NCBI GenBank assembly: GCA_018816665.1
Contig: JAHIVM010000184.1
Span: 1 to 22,291 of the forward strand
Direction of reading: 5' to 3'
Length of the DNA: 22,291 bases
Source: Candidatus Zixiibacteriota bacterium
GTDB taxonomy: Bacteria; Zixibacteria; MSB-5A5; GN15; FEB-12
Made by a program: the position numbers and the translations under genes. The notes under the pieces are model-generated. The model saw only the letters and a list, made by a program, of their open reading frames with translations. It had not been told where the DNA came from and ran no database searches. Shown here piece by piece: positions 1 to 7,944 of the stretch (the first letter of the stretch is position 1; each line of letters opens with the position of its first letter).

Positions 1-45
1 AATGGAGCATCTCGGTTTTGTGCTGACTAAATGCGGAAGAATACA

Positions 46-2175
46 ATGCTTAAGAACATTAAAATCGGAACGAAATTGATCGCTGTGTTTTTGCTGGTGG
101 GGCTGGTACCGCTCGGTGTGATTGCCGTGGTCAGTCTGTCAAAGGCAAAAACCGCTATTCAGACCCAGGTCGAGCAGCAGCTTGCGTATGTCAGTGCGGT
201 CAAAAAAGCCCAGGTAGTTGACTACTTCCAGCAGAAGACCCGGGAAGCGACCGTGTTATCCCGGACCGCCGACGCGGTGATCGCGTACCGGGCGCTGAAT
301 GCCTACCTTGAGGACTGGGATATTGAACCCGACGGTGCGTACGATGTATCATACGATGACTACCAGGAAATCTATGATGGCAAGTGTGCCGTGTTTGGCG
401 AATACCGGCGTGAGTATGGCTACGAAGATGTCTATTTGATTCACGGCGAATACGGTCACATCATGTATTCGGGGACGCGGGGAAATGACCTGGGGCAGAA
501 CCTGTCCAGCGGTCCTTTGAAAAGCAGTCCGCTGGGAGCATTGTACGAGAAGATTGCGGCGACCAAAGCGCCGTTTCTGACCGATGTTGCGAAGTATTCG
601 GCTATTGGGGACAAACCGGCCATGTTTGTCGGCAGTCCTATTCTTGACGCCAACAAGAATGTGATTGGCGTTGTGGCCTTCCGCCTGGCCCTCGAACAGG
701 TGGACCAGATCCTGCAGAATCGTGATGGTCTCGGTGAAACCGGAGAGGCATATGTTGTGGGCGCCGATGGTTTTATGCGGTCCAACGCCATGCTGGCGGG
801 ACATGAAACGGTACTGCTTGCGCGTGTCAACAGCGAGGCGCTGGCATCCGCGCACGAGGGCGTAACCGATGCTTTTGAGCACGAGAATTATCGCGAGGCC
901 AGGGTGCTTTCAGTGTATGCACCGGTCACGTTCGCAGGGCTGACCTGGGTGGTGGCGGCGGAGATTGAAACGGCGGAGGTCTTTTCCGCTATCGGCGCCA
1001 TTCGGTTCACGGTGATGGTGATTTCGATAGTACTGGCCGGCCTGGTGGTACTGATGGGTTGGTTTATGTCCCGGGCGATTTCGCGGCCCATCAACAAGGT
1101 GGTTCGCATGACCTCCGAGATGAATGCTGAATTCAACCAGTTCGCCGATGTGGTGGAGGCAATCGCGGAGAATGACCTCACCCAGACGATTGAGCCCTCG
1201 AAAATCCGTCGTCTGCACGCCAGAATCCATGATGAGATAGGCCAGCTGGTCAATGCTATCGGGGAAACCCTGGATGCCAAGGACCGGGTGGGCCATTCGA
1301 TGAGCCGCATGATTGCGAACCTGAACGGCATGGTCGGGCGCATTCAGCGGAGTGCCGGTGAGCTCGTGCTGTCGGCCACCAATATTTCGGATTCGGCGAC
1401 TCGCATCGCGGAGGGATCCCGGAACCAGTCCGATCGGGTGGATCAGGTGTCGGTGGCGGTTGAAGAGATGACCGCCACTATCGTCGAGTCGGCGCGGAAC
1501 GCCTCGGCCGCCACGGAGGCATCGCAGAAAGCCTCCCTCACGGCCACCTCCGGCGGCGAGATTGTACACAACTCGGTGGCGGGGATGGCGACCATCAACG
1601 ATGTCGTGCAGAAGTCGGCGCGGTCGGTAACGCACCTTGCGGAATCCGCTCAGCAGATCGGCGAGATTGTCAGCGTGATTAACGATGTCGCCGATCAGAC
1701 AAATCTTCTGGCTCTCAATGCCGCTATCGAAGCTGCTCGGGCCGGAGAGCAGGGTCGCGGCTTCGCGGTTGTGGCCGATGAGGTCCGCAAACTGGCTGAA
1801 CGCACCGGCAAAGCCACCGGCGAAATCGGTGACATGATCCGAACTATTCAGAACGGTACGGCCGATGCTGTTAAGTCAATGCAAGAAGGTACCCTGGAGG
1901 TGAAGCGCGGCGAGGATCTGTCCCAGCAGGCCGGTCAGAGCCTGACAGAGATAGTGCGCATGACCCAGGAAGTGACGGGCATGATGGAAATGATCGCCAC
2001 GGCATCGGAACAGCAGTCGATTGCCGCCGAGGAGATTACGAAGAATGTCGACGGTGTTGCGGAAGTGGTCAAAAGCACCGCCGGCGATGCCGCTCAATCG
2101 GCCGAGGCAGCGCGGGATTTGCATCGCCTGTCCGACGATTTGCAGCAAATTGTGAGTGAATTCAAGACCGCATGA
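46..2175 (+). CDS. Methyl-accepting chemotaxis protein (dCache-type sensor, HAMP, MA domain)
   Basis: Transmembrane chemoreceptor that would sense an extracytoplasmic ligand and control CheA through CheW. An N-terminal membrane helix (about residues 10-30) is followed by a large periplasmic region to about residue 320 that looks like a double Cache sensor. A second membrane helix lies near residues 322-342, then a HAMP linker beginning at the SRPINKVV segment. The long cytoplasmic coiled coil carries the canonical hairpin tip (ADQTNLLALNAAIEAARAGE, then GRGFAVVADEVRKLAERT) near residues 545-595. The protein ends in EFKTA, with no CheR-tethering pentapeptide. I chose ATG 46 because GGAAGA lies 6 bases upstream; the in-frame ATG at 31 has no ribosome-binding site. 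No other chemotaxis gene is in the window, so the ligand and signalling array are unknown. Family call is very secure; sensor subtype is inferred. Confidence 0.95.
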   Translation: MLKNIKIGTKLIAVFLLVGLVPLGVIAVVSLSKAKTAIQTQVEQQLAYVSAVKKAQVVDYFQQKTREATVLSRTADAVIAYRALNAYLEDWDIEPDGAYDVSYDDYQEIYDGKCAVFGEYRREYGYEDVYLIHGEYGHIMYSGTRGNDLGQNLSSGPLKSSPLGALYEKIAATKAPFLTDVAKYSAIGDKPAMFVGSPILDANKNVIGVVAFRLALEQVDQILQNRDGLGETGEAYVVGADGFMRSNAMLAGHETVLLARVNSEALASAHEGVTDAFEHENYREARVLSVYAPVTFAGLTWVVAAEIETAEVFSAIGAIRFTVMVISIVLAGLVVLMGWFMSRAISRPINKVVRMTSEMNAEFNQFADVVEAIAENDLTQTIEPSKIRRLHARIHDEIGQLVNAIGETLDAKDRVGHSMSRMIANLNGMVGRIQRSAGELVLSATNISDSATRIAEGSRNQSDRVDQVSVAVEEMTATIVESARNASAATEASQKASLTATSGGEIVHNSVAGMATINDVVQKSARSVTHLAESAQQIGEIVSVINDVADQTNLLALNAAIEAARAGEQGRGFAVVADEVRKLAERTGKATGEIGDMIRTIQNGTADAVKSMQEGTLEVKRGEDLSQQAGQSLTEIVRMTQEVTGMMEMIATASEQQSIAAEEITKNVDGVAEVVKSTAGDAAQSAEAARDLHRLSDDLQQIVSEFKTA

Positions 2176-2504
2176 CGATTGCCGGGAACTCGACGGGAAC
2201 CTATTGGAAACCCCGGCTGTTATCGTCTGGAAGCCAGGAATGACAAAGGGGGCAGTACCGAGGACGGAAGACTCAGGAGAGTCTTCGGCCCGACGCTTGC
2301 ACGACATCCGGCACGGACACCCTGGACCTGACAACCGCATTGACATCCATGGACGGACACTATTGAACTGACATCCGGCGGCCGATACTGCCGGATTGGC
2401 CAGCTCGACACCACGGACTTTCATTCCGGGTCAATCAATAACGCCCCCCGGCTTAACACCGGGGGGCGTAACTATTTGTTCAAGCCTTCGATTGTCGTCG
2501 GCGA
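2176..2504. other. Convergent intergenic region
   Basis: Gap between the chemoreceptor stop and the stop of the convergent rubrerythrin-like gene. Its only clear element is the terminator hairpin at 2441-2469. At 2303-2378 there is a degenerate direct repeat: GACATCC occurs at 2303, 2342 and 2370, and ACGGACAC at 2313 and 2353. Short open frames here on both strands have no plausible ribosome-binding site or recognisable content. I do not call a gene. Confidence 0.6.
2441..2469. terminator. Bidirectional intrinsic terminator between convergent genes
   Basis: A perfect 11-bp stem, ACGCCCCCCGG with CCGGGGGGCGT, closes a 7-base loop (CTTAACA). The plus strand continues into AACTATTTGTT and the minus strand into TATTGATTGA, so both exits are T-rich though neither is a pure T run. 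It lies 36 bases past the stop of the minus-strand diiron gene and downstream of the chemoreceptor, so it can serve both. Confidence 0.8.
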
Positions 2505-2954
2505 TTAGTTCTCAGTGAGAATCTTGTCGTCGTATTCAATCTCAAAACGCAGCTTATGTGTGGCCTCTTCCTGGGCCAGACCGAGGAACAAGTCCTTCAT
2601 ACCGGCATCGTCAACCGCGCCGGCCAGTTCGGTGTAGAGGCGATAAGCGTTTTTTTCGGCCTTCATGGCAATAATGAGGGCTCTCTGATAGTCGATTTCG
2701 CCGGTGGTATCGATATCGGCCAGATGATCGCCGATTTTGAGATCGACAATCCTCTTCTCGGAAGACAACAGCCGTTTGCCGTCCTTGACTCCGATCAGCT
2801 TGGATTTGTGACCCATTTCTTCCTGGGCGAAACCCTTGAAGACCTCCACCATACCGCCCTTGACTTTGCCGGCCAGATCGTTGTAAAAATCAGCGGCATC
2901 CTGCTCTTTCTCAATAGCGAAATCAAGAACACTGTCAACAGACTCAAACTTCAT
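2505..2954 (-). CDS. Rubrerythrin-like diiron (ferritin-like) protein without rubredoxin domain
   Basis: Four-helix ferritin-like protein of about 149 residues, probably cytoplasmic. The carboxylate and histidine ligands of a diiron site are visible as two half-sites: Glu17 with Glu46-x-x-His49, and Glu100 with Glu130-x-x-His133. Each ExxH lies in a QEE(M/A)xHK context, the internal repeat typical of rubrerythrins. The C-terminal rubredoxin domain of classical rubrerythrin is absent, so electrons must come from another protein. Family knowledge suggests peroxide reduction or iron handling in anaerobes and microaerophiles; the actual substrate is not visible. ATG 2954 is chosen because AGGAGG sits 5 bases upstream; the preceding GTG at 2957 is too close to it. 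It is a single-gene unit with its own promoter (3074-3102) and terminator. Confidence 0.9.
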   Translation of the reverse strand: MKFESVDSVLDFAIEKEQDAADFYNDLAGKVKGGMVEVFKGFAQEEMGHKSKLIGVKDGKRLLSSEKRIVDLKIGDHLADIDTTGEIDYQRALIIAMKAEKNAYRLYTELAGAVDDAGMKDLFLGLAQEEATHKLRFEIEYDDKILTEN

Positions 2955-3073
2955 CACATCCTCCTACTGATCATCGCGTATCTTCGGGCAACGCAGGATC
3001 GGGACTCCGGCGCTTGCCGATATTTTCAGTCGTGACCGGGCCGGAAGGCCCGCAAAGTCGTATCCGAGTCGGA

Positions 3074-3102
3074 AGTATAATACAAGACCCGCGCCATATC
3101 AA
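3074..3102 (-). promoter_or_regulatory. Sigma70-type promoter of the rubrerythrin-like gene
   Basis: Read on the minus strand, a -35 box TTGATA (3097-3102) and a -10 box TATACT (3074-3079) are separated by exactly 17 bases. The predicted start point is near 3067, giving a leader of about 110 bases before ATG 2954. No recognised Fur or PerR box was identified. Confidence 0.65.
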
Positions 3103-3213
3103 TCGGAAGTTGACCCTCCGGTCAGAGCGGATATTGGTCATTGTGGGACCGGTTCCGGGCCGTTTTGAGGCTATTGTGCCGACTGGAAACGCCATTGCCC
3201 GGCGCCACAGACA

Positions 3214-3248
3214 AGGCCGGCGGGGGTATTGGGTGACCCCACCGGCCT
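3214..3248 (-). terminator. Possible terminator of the HtrA gene
   Basis: Imperfect GC-rich hairpin: AGGCCGG at 3214 pairs with CCGGCCT ending at 3248, and GGGG pairs with CCCC after one mismatch. It begins 36 bases past the HtrA stop. The minus-strand tail reads TTGTCTGT, a poor U tract, so the call is tentative. Confidence 0.4.
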
Positions 3249-3283
3249 CGTTGCGTAGACACAGTCACAGGACTGTTGATTGT

Positions 3284-4729
3284 TTACAGTGTGAAGGCCA
3301 GGAACAACCCGCGGCCATCGCGCTCAATTCGCAGCAGGATACGGTCGCCGCCGCCCACCCCGTCAAGAACATCGGTGAACTCCCGTACGCTGCCGACAGC
3401 TTTGCGGTTGACCGCATTGATGATATCGCCTTCCCGAAGACCGGCCTGAAAAGCCCTGCTGGCCTGTTCCACCGAGGATACCACTACGCCGCCGGTTCCG
3501 TTGACTACAGTGAAGCCCAATGTCTGGTTGAGATCCTCGACCGTCTGCACCGGGGCTTCATCGGCCGGCAGTTCGCCGAGCTCCACCCGCATGTCAATTG
3601 TACGCCCGTCGCGCAGCACCTTGAACTTCACCGGCGTATCCGGCGGAGTCGAGGCAACCGTATTGCGCAACTGGGTGGAACTGCCGATGGGGCGACCGTC
3701 CATTTCAACAATGATATCACCCTGCTTGATACCGGCATCGGCGGCCGGACTGTCCTCGCTGACATCGCTGATCAGTGCCCCCGCGGTCTCTTTGAGATCA
3801 AGGGCGCCCGCGATGTCTTCGGTGATATCCTGAATATACACTCCAAGGTAGCCGCGCACCACGCGACCGTCGGCAATAAGCGACTGCATGACCCGCTGGG
3901 CCATGTTGGACGGGATGGCGAAGCCAATCCCCTGGAAACCGCCCGAGCGGCTGACGATGGCAGTGTTGATGCCCACCAGTTCACCGTCGAGATTGACGAG
4001 CGCCCCGCCCGAATTGCCGGGATTGATGGCAGCGTCGGTCTGAATGAAGTCTTCATAGTCGGCCAAACCCACATTGGCACGACCGGTGGCGCTCACTATC
4101 CCCTGGGTAACCGTGTGGGCCAGGTTCTGGCTCATCGGGCTGCCGATCGCCAGCACCATCTCGCCTACCTTCAGGTTATCGCTGTTGCCGACCGCGACAA
4201 AATCAAGCCCCGAGGCATCGATCTTGATCACGGCCAGATCCGTGCGGGGGTCGGTGCCGATAACTCGGGCCGAATAGCGTTTGTCATCGGTCGTCCGGAC
4301 ATAAATGCTGTCGGCCTCATCCACGACATGATTGTTTGTCAGGATATACCCATCGTCACTGACAAGAACGCCCGAACCCAGTCCGGTCTGACGGTACTCG
4401 CGTTCCTCGGGTTGCTGCGGCTGTTGTTGCCCGCCCCTCGGATTGCCAAAAAACTGCGAGAACAGATCTCCGGCAAAGGGATTGAACATGGGGTTTTGAC
4501 GCACCGTCATGTATCGCTCCGTGGATACCATAACGACGGCCGGTTTGACCCTGGCGGCGATATCCACGAAGGCGTTATTGATATCCTGGAGGGTCGTGAT
4601 CGGACGGTCCTTGGCGGCGGGAATTCCGACCGCCTGCCGGGCGCCGATATACCCGGCTGTAACTCCAACTATCACCAGGGCGACTACTATCGGCAGCAGA
4701 ATACGTGCATTCATCTTATGGTTGAACAT
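3284..4729 (-). CDS. degP: DegP/HtrA-family serine protease with two PDZ domains
   Basis: Envelope protease/chaperone that degrades misfolded periplasmic proteins. A membrane segment at about residues 11-30 acts as a signal anchor or signal peptide. The trypsin-like domain has the full triad: His134 (TNNHVV), Asp164 (TDLAVIK) and Ser240 (GNSGGAL), with spacing matching DegP. Two PDZ domains follow, the first starting near GYLGVYIQ and the second near GGVVVSSVEQASRAF; this is the DegP/DegQ rather than DegS layout. A Q-rich linker (GGQQQPQQPEE) lies between the anchor and protease core, like the flexible LA loop of DegP. ATG 4729 is chosen because AAAGGAGG ends 9 bases upstream; the TTG at 4738 touches that site. 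It is monocistronic, divergent from the 344-residue gene. Assignment to DegP versus DegQ is not possible from sequence alone. Confidence 0.95.
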   Translation of the reverse strand: MFNHKMNARILLPIVVALVIVGVTAGYIGARQAVGIPAAKDRPITTLQDINNAFVDIAARVKPAVVMVSTERYMTVRQNPMFNPFAGDLFSQFFGNPRGGQQQPQQPEEREYRQTGLGSGVLVSDDGYILTNNHVVDEADSIYVRTTDDKRYSARVIGTDPRTDLAVIKIDASGLDFVAVGNSDNLKVGEMVLAIGSPMSQNLAHTVTQGIVSATGRANVGLADYEDFIQTDAAINPGNSGGALVNLDGELVGINTAIVSRSGGFQGIGFAIPSNMAQRVMQSLIADGRVVRGYLGVYIQDITEDIAGALDLKETAGALISDVSEDSPAADAGIKQGDIIVEMDGRPIGSSTQLRNTVASTPPDTPVKFKVLRDGRTIDMRVELGELPADEAPVQTVEDLNQTLGFTVVNGTGGVVVSSVEQASRAFQAGLREGDIINAVNRKAVGSVREFTDVLDGVGGGDRILLRIERDGRGLFLAFTL

Positions 4730-4770
4730 GATTATCAACCTCCTTTACTTGTTCGCTAACACTTCGCTGC

Positions 4771-4776
4771 ATTATA
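4771..4776 (-). promoter_or_regulatory. -10 box of the HtrA gene
   Basis: On the minus strand CGGGTATAAT contains a perfect TATAAT about 40 bases upstream of ATG 4729. No good -35 box lies at 16-18 bases, suggesting activator dependence or an alternative sigma factor. The call rests on the -10 match and position only. Confidence 0.45.
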
Positions 4777-4818
4777 CCCGTCGAGTTCCAATTTGGTTCG
4801 TGGATCATCCGGGCCGGG

Positions 4819-4824
4819 TATAAT
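4819..4824 (+). promoter_or_regulatory. -10 box of the divergent 344-residue gene
   Basis: TATAAT in the context CCGGGTATAAT, about 46 bases upstream of GTG 4870. The nearest -35-like sequences (TTCGTG at 16 bases, TTGGTT at 20) are weak. With the mirror-image box at 4771 it forms an inverted pair of the 9-base sequence GGGTATAAT. Confidence 0.45.
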
Positions 4825-4869
4825 CATACTGCACACCCGGCCGACCGGGATTTCCGAAAGGAGCCTGCC

Positions 4870-5904
4870 GTGCTCTATCCTGACGCATTCAGGGACCTGG
4901 CCGACCGGGCCTGTCCGTCGATACGCTACCGGGTGCACCGGGAGATTCTGGGCACCTCTCACCGCACCGCCCTCATGCGACAATTGCAACAGCGGATTCT
5001 GGATGATGCCCGGGTTCAGGAGATCCTGGCGCTGGTTCGGTCCGATGGCTGGCTGGGCGACAGCTTCCACGGCGTCGGCGGCATTGAGCACGGACTGCGA
5101 CTGCTCCTGGAGAAGGGGGTGGAACCGAATCATCCCGTTGTTGCGGGCGCGGTGCGCATTCTGGCCAAACGGCGGATCAGTGATCCGGTATTCTCGGGCG
5201 GCATCGGCAAGGTCGGGCCGATGCTGGACAGCGCCGGTCTGGGCGGTCCGGCCACCATACGGGCGGTGCTTATGGCGCAGGCCGGGGCCGAGGGACGGGT
5301 CGTTGTTAAAGAAGAAGTCGATCGCGCCCTTGCGAGTTTTGCCGCGGTCACGCAAGTGGACTCGGTTGATGACATTACAGTGACGTACCGGGGCAAGCGC
5401 GTGTTTCGGCCGGGAGCAAAATGGCCGAGCATCTACCACCTGCGTCTCCTGGCGTATACCCATGGCTGGCGGACCCGGAGGAATCAACACATGGTGGCCC
5501 GAGCGATCGACCGGCTGGTTGACCTGTCGCCGTTGCCGGACATGTATCTGCGTCGCGGAACTCAGACAATTGCCCCGGCCTCGTTTGCGATGCAGGACCT
5601 CGCGCCCGATATGAACAAGCTCGATGGTCTCGGGTGGATGACCTGGTTTCATCGCACGGAACTGCTGGCGCGGGCTGGTGTGATACGCCTGGTTCCGGCC
5701 CTGGGAGCGCAGATCGAAACGCTGGCGGACATGCTGGATGCATCAAAGGGACAGTTTGTCCTGCGGGTGAAGCCGTATTACTTTGCGACCTGGGGGGCGT
5801 ATAGCGGGATGATGCTGGAGGCTGACTGGCGTTCATCGCGACGCCGGATCAACGACCTGACATTCAGATGCTTATTGATTCTGCATTATGCCGGGGAGGT
5901 ATGA
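4870..5904 (+). CDS. Conserved hypothetical protein, possibly an all-helical toroid (prenyltransferase/squalene-cyclase-like) fold
   Basis: A 344-residue soluble protein with no signal peptide or membrane helix. The N-terminal segment (CPSIRYRVHREILG near residue 15, then DGWLGDSFHGVGGIEHGLRLL near residues 57-77) resembles uncharacterised bacterial proteins whose helical repeats recall terpenoid-cyclase toroids. That likeness is from memory and weak; no catalytic DxDD or metal motif is apparent, so no enzyme function is claimed. GTG 4870 is supported by GAAAGGAG 6 bases upstream. It is divergent from the HtrA gene, and its stop lies 2 bases from the stop of rtcB on the other strand, so the two transcripts must overlap at their 3' ends. 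Confidence 0.75.
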   Translation: MLYPDAFRDLADRACPSIRYRVHREILGTSHRTALMRQLQQRILDDARVQEILALVRSDGWLGDSFHGVGGIEHGLRLLLEKGVEPNHPVVAGAVRILAKRRISDPVFSGGIGKVGPMLDSAGLGGPATIRAVLMAQAGAEGRVVVKEEVDRALASFAAVTQVDSVDDITVTYRGKRVFRPGAKWPSIYHLRLLAYTHGWRTRRNQHMVARAIDRLVDLSPLPDMYLRRGTQTIAPASFAMQDLAPDMNKLDGLGWMTWFHRTELLARAGVIRLVPALGAQIETLADMLDASKGQFVLRVKPYYFATWGAYSGMMLEADWRSSRRRINDLTFRCLLILHYAGEV

Positions 5905-5906
5905 CC

Positions 5907-7385
5907 CTACCCCTTCACCACGCCCAGCGGCCGGAGCCGCACTACTTTGCGGGCAATACCTGAGTTGTGCGCAATATTGACGACGTCGTTGATGTCTTTA
6001 TACACGCCCGGTGCCTCCTCCGATACCCCCTTATGACTGGCCGACTTCAGGTAAATACCCTGATCGTGCAGTTGCGCCCGCACCGTGTCGGCCCGGAAGC
6101 GTTTGTTGGCGGCGTGACGGGACATCAACCGCCCGGCCCCGTGGCAGGTTGACCCGAAAGTCTCGTCCATAGCTCTTTGTGTGCCGGCCAGCAGGTAACT
6201 GGCCGTGCCCATGTCGCCGGGGATGATCACCGGCTGGCCCACCGCGCGATACGCCTCGGGGACATCGGCATGCCCCGGACCAAAGGCGCGCGTGGCGCCT
6301 TTGCGATGTACATACACTCGTCGCGTACGACCCTCGTACTGATGCTCCTCCAGCTTGGCCATGTTGTGGGCGATATCATACACGAGGTTCATGCCCAGTT
6401 GTTCGGCGGGCTGATGCAGGACCTGCGCAAATGCCTCCCGCACGCCGTGAGTGATCATCTGGCGATTGGCCCAGGCATAGTTGGCCCCGCATTTCATGGC
6501 GGCGAAGTAGCGCTGACCTTCCGGTGATGACGCCGGGGCGCAGGACAGTTCATTGTCCACCAGCGGGATGTTGTACTTGTGATTGGCCCTGCGCATCGTA
6601 TCGAGATAGTCGGTACATATCTGATGTCCGCAGCCGCGCGACCCGGTGTGGATCATGATTGTGATTTGTCCGGTGCCGGTGATGCCAAAGGCATGAGCGG
6701 CCTCGAGATCAAATATCTCATCAACCTGCTGGATTTCCAGAAAATGATTACCGCCCCCCAGCGATCCCAGTTGCGGGGCGCCGCGCTTGCGGGCGTTGGG
6801 GCTGACGAGCGACGGATCAGCGCCGTCGATTGCACCGCGCTCCTCGATAACCTCAAGATCCTCCGGCCAGCCGTAACCCTCGGCCACCGCCCAGCCGGCG
6901 CCGCGCGCCAGGACCTCGTCGATCTCGTTGCCGACCAGTTTCCGATTGCCACCCCGCCCAACTCCGGCCGGGACATTGGCAAACATGGTATCGATCAGTT
7001 TGTCAATCCGGTCGCGGATGTCTTTCCAGTCCAGCGAAGTCCTGATCAGACGCACGCCGCAGTTGATATCGTACCCCACGCCGCCGGGGGAGATGATGCC
7101 TTCCTCGGCATCAAAAGCCGCCACGCCGCCAATGGCAAAACCGTAGCCGTGATGAATATCCGGCATGGCGAACGAATGACCGACAATCCCCGGCAGGGTG
7201 GCTACATGAGCGACCTGATCGGGACTGTTGTCGCGTTTGATGATCTCCATCATGCGACGGTCGGCGTAGATCAATCCCGGCACGCGCATGGTCAGACCGT
7301 GCCGTTTCATGGCCTCGGACTCATAACCGGGGGCTATCTCGAAACGATAGCGGTCAACTTCTCGTAAGGGTCCGTCCCAGCCCAT
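5907..7385 (-). CDS. rtcB: RNA-splicing ligase RtcB
   Basis: GTP- and Mn-dependent ligase that joins RNA 2',3'-cyclic phosphate or 3'-phosphate ends to 5'-OH ends, for repair of cleaved tRNA or rRNA. The 492-residue length is normal, with no intein. Visible family motifs, in order: GVGYDINCGVRLI (metal-binding Asp and Cys), GGGNHFLEIQ, HTGSRGCGHQ, a His-rich HNMAKLEEH, RKGATRAFGPGH, and STCHGAGR with the His that becomes guanylylated, then EEAPGVYKDI near the C terminus. ATG 7385 has GAGGAG 7 bases upstream. It lies downstream of archease, its activator, on the same strand with a 121-base gap that carries its own TATAAT box. It may therefore be transcribed both alone and with archease. Confidence 0.97.
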   Translation of the reverse strand: MGWDGPLREVDRYRFEIAPGYESEAMKRHGLTMRVPGLIYADRRMMEIIKRDNSPDQVAHVATLPGIVGHSFAMPDIHHGYGFAIGGVAAFDAEEGIISPGGVGYDINCGVRLIRTSLDWKDIRDRIDKLIDTMFANVPAGVGRGGNRKLVGNEIDEVLARGAGWAVAEGYGWPEDLEVIEERGAIDGADPSLVSPNARKRGAPQLGSLGGGNHFLEIQQVDEIFDLEAAHAFGITGTGQITIMIHTGSRGCGHQICTDYLDTMRRANHKYNIPLVDNELSCAPASSPEGQRYFAAMKCGANYAWANRQMITHGVREAFAQVLHQPAEQLGMNLVYDIAHNMAKLEEHQYEGRTRRVYVHRKGATRAFGPGHADVPEAYRAVGQPVIIPGDMGTASYLLAGTQRAMDETFGSTCHGAGRLMSRHAANKRFRADTVRAQLHDQGIYLKSASHKGVSEEAPGVYKDINDVVNIAHNSGIARKVVRLRPLGVVKG

Positions 7386-7477
7386 ACTGCACTCCTCGCC
7401 TTCCGGCCATCGGCATGTGTATCGTTACCTTGCAGACTCTGGTTAGTGTGTTCATTTCGCGGGTCAGGTTCTACCAT

Positions 7478-7483
7478 ATTATA
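7478..7483 (-). promoter_or_regulatory. -10 box upstream of rtcB
   Basis: Minus-strand TATAAT in the context GCAGTATAATATGG, between the archease stop and the rtcB start, leaving a leader of about 85 bases. No recognisable -35 box lies at 17 bases. It suggests an rtcB-specific promoter; no binding site for an RtcR-type sigma54 regulator was seen. Confidence 0.4.
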
Positions 7484-7506
7484 CTGCCGGCCGGTGGCTT
7501 TTGCAT

Positions 7507-7944
7507 CTAGATATCAAACAGCACCTGTATCCGACACTCCTCGGGCGATGATGTTGTGTCAATTTCGAGCAGGTGATACGAAACGCCCTTCACCGGCGTA
7601 CCCTCGCCGTGACGTTCCGGGTCAAACGACTCGCCGCGTCCGATTGCCCGGAGCGAATGCGGGCCGGTGAACACCACCGTGAACTCTGCGAACACTTTGC
7701 CCTGCACTTCCTGAATCACGATCAGCTCGGACAGGAACCCAACCAGCAGACCTTCCCGGTCGATGGACTCCACGGTCAGTTCAACTGACTCAATAGATTG
7801 GACATCCGCTCCACCGGTAATAACATCAAACATTGCCTCGGCAGCGGCCGCGAAAGCAACTTCAGGCGAATCGCCGAAAGCGACTGCAATGATGTCGGCC
7901 GTGTGCTCTTTGAATTCGTGACGTTTCATGCGTTGGTTGTCCAT
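7507..7944 (-). CDS. Archease, RtcB-activating protein
   Basis: Small acidic protein that promotes guanylylation and turnover of RtcB. The 145-residue sequence has the diagnostic features: EHTADI near the N terminus with the metal-binding Asp, GLLVGFLSELI in the middle, VKGVSYHLLEI near residue 120, and the terminal VLFDI. ATG 7944 directly abuts the stop of the upstream GNAT-like gene with no spacer. An alternative start, ATG 7929 (MKRHEFKEHTAD), fits the usual length of the family equally well; neither has a strong ribosome-binding site, consistent with translational coupling. Genetic linkage to rtcB strengthens both calls. Confidence 0.95.
   Translation of the reverse strand: MDNQRMKRHEFKEHTADIIAVAFGDSPEVAFAAAAEAMFDVITGGADVQSIESVELTVESIDREGLLVGFLSELIVIQEVQGKVFAEFTVVFTGPHSLRAIGRGESFDPERHGEGTPVKGVSYHLLEIDTTSSPEECRIQVLFDI

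Larger units (their letters stand above)
2955..3283. other. Intergenic region upstream of the rubrerythrin-like gene and downstream of the HtrA gene
   Basis: This stretch holds the promoter and roughly 110-base leader of the rubrerythrin-like gene and a possible terminator for the HtrA gene at 3214-3248. The leader contains a small hairpin (GGGCC arms around a 4-base loop near 3040-3055). I see no coding sequence. A long plus-strand open frame that crosses this region is antisense to the HtrA gene and is not supported. Confidence 0.55.

Noticed and set aside
2156..2414. Short frames on both strands just after the chemoreceptor
   Set aside because: There is no ribosome-binding site or family resemblance, they overlap each other and the chemoreceptor end, and this is best treated as non-coding.
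3014..4759. A 581-codon plus-strand open frame
   Set aside because: It is fully antisense to the HtrA gene, whose catalytic triad and PDZ domains are certain. High GC third positions create long shadow frames, and its protein has no recognisable family.
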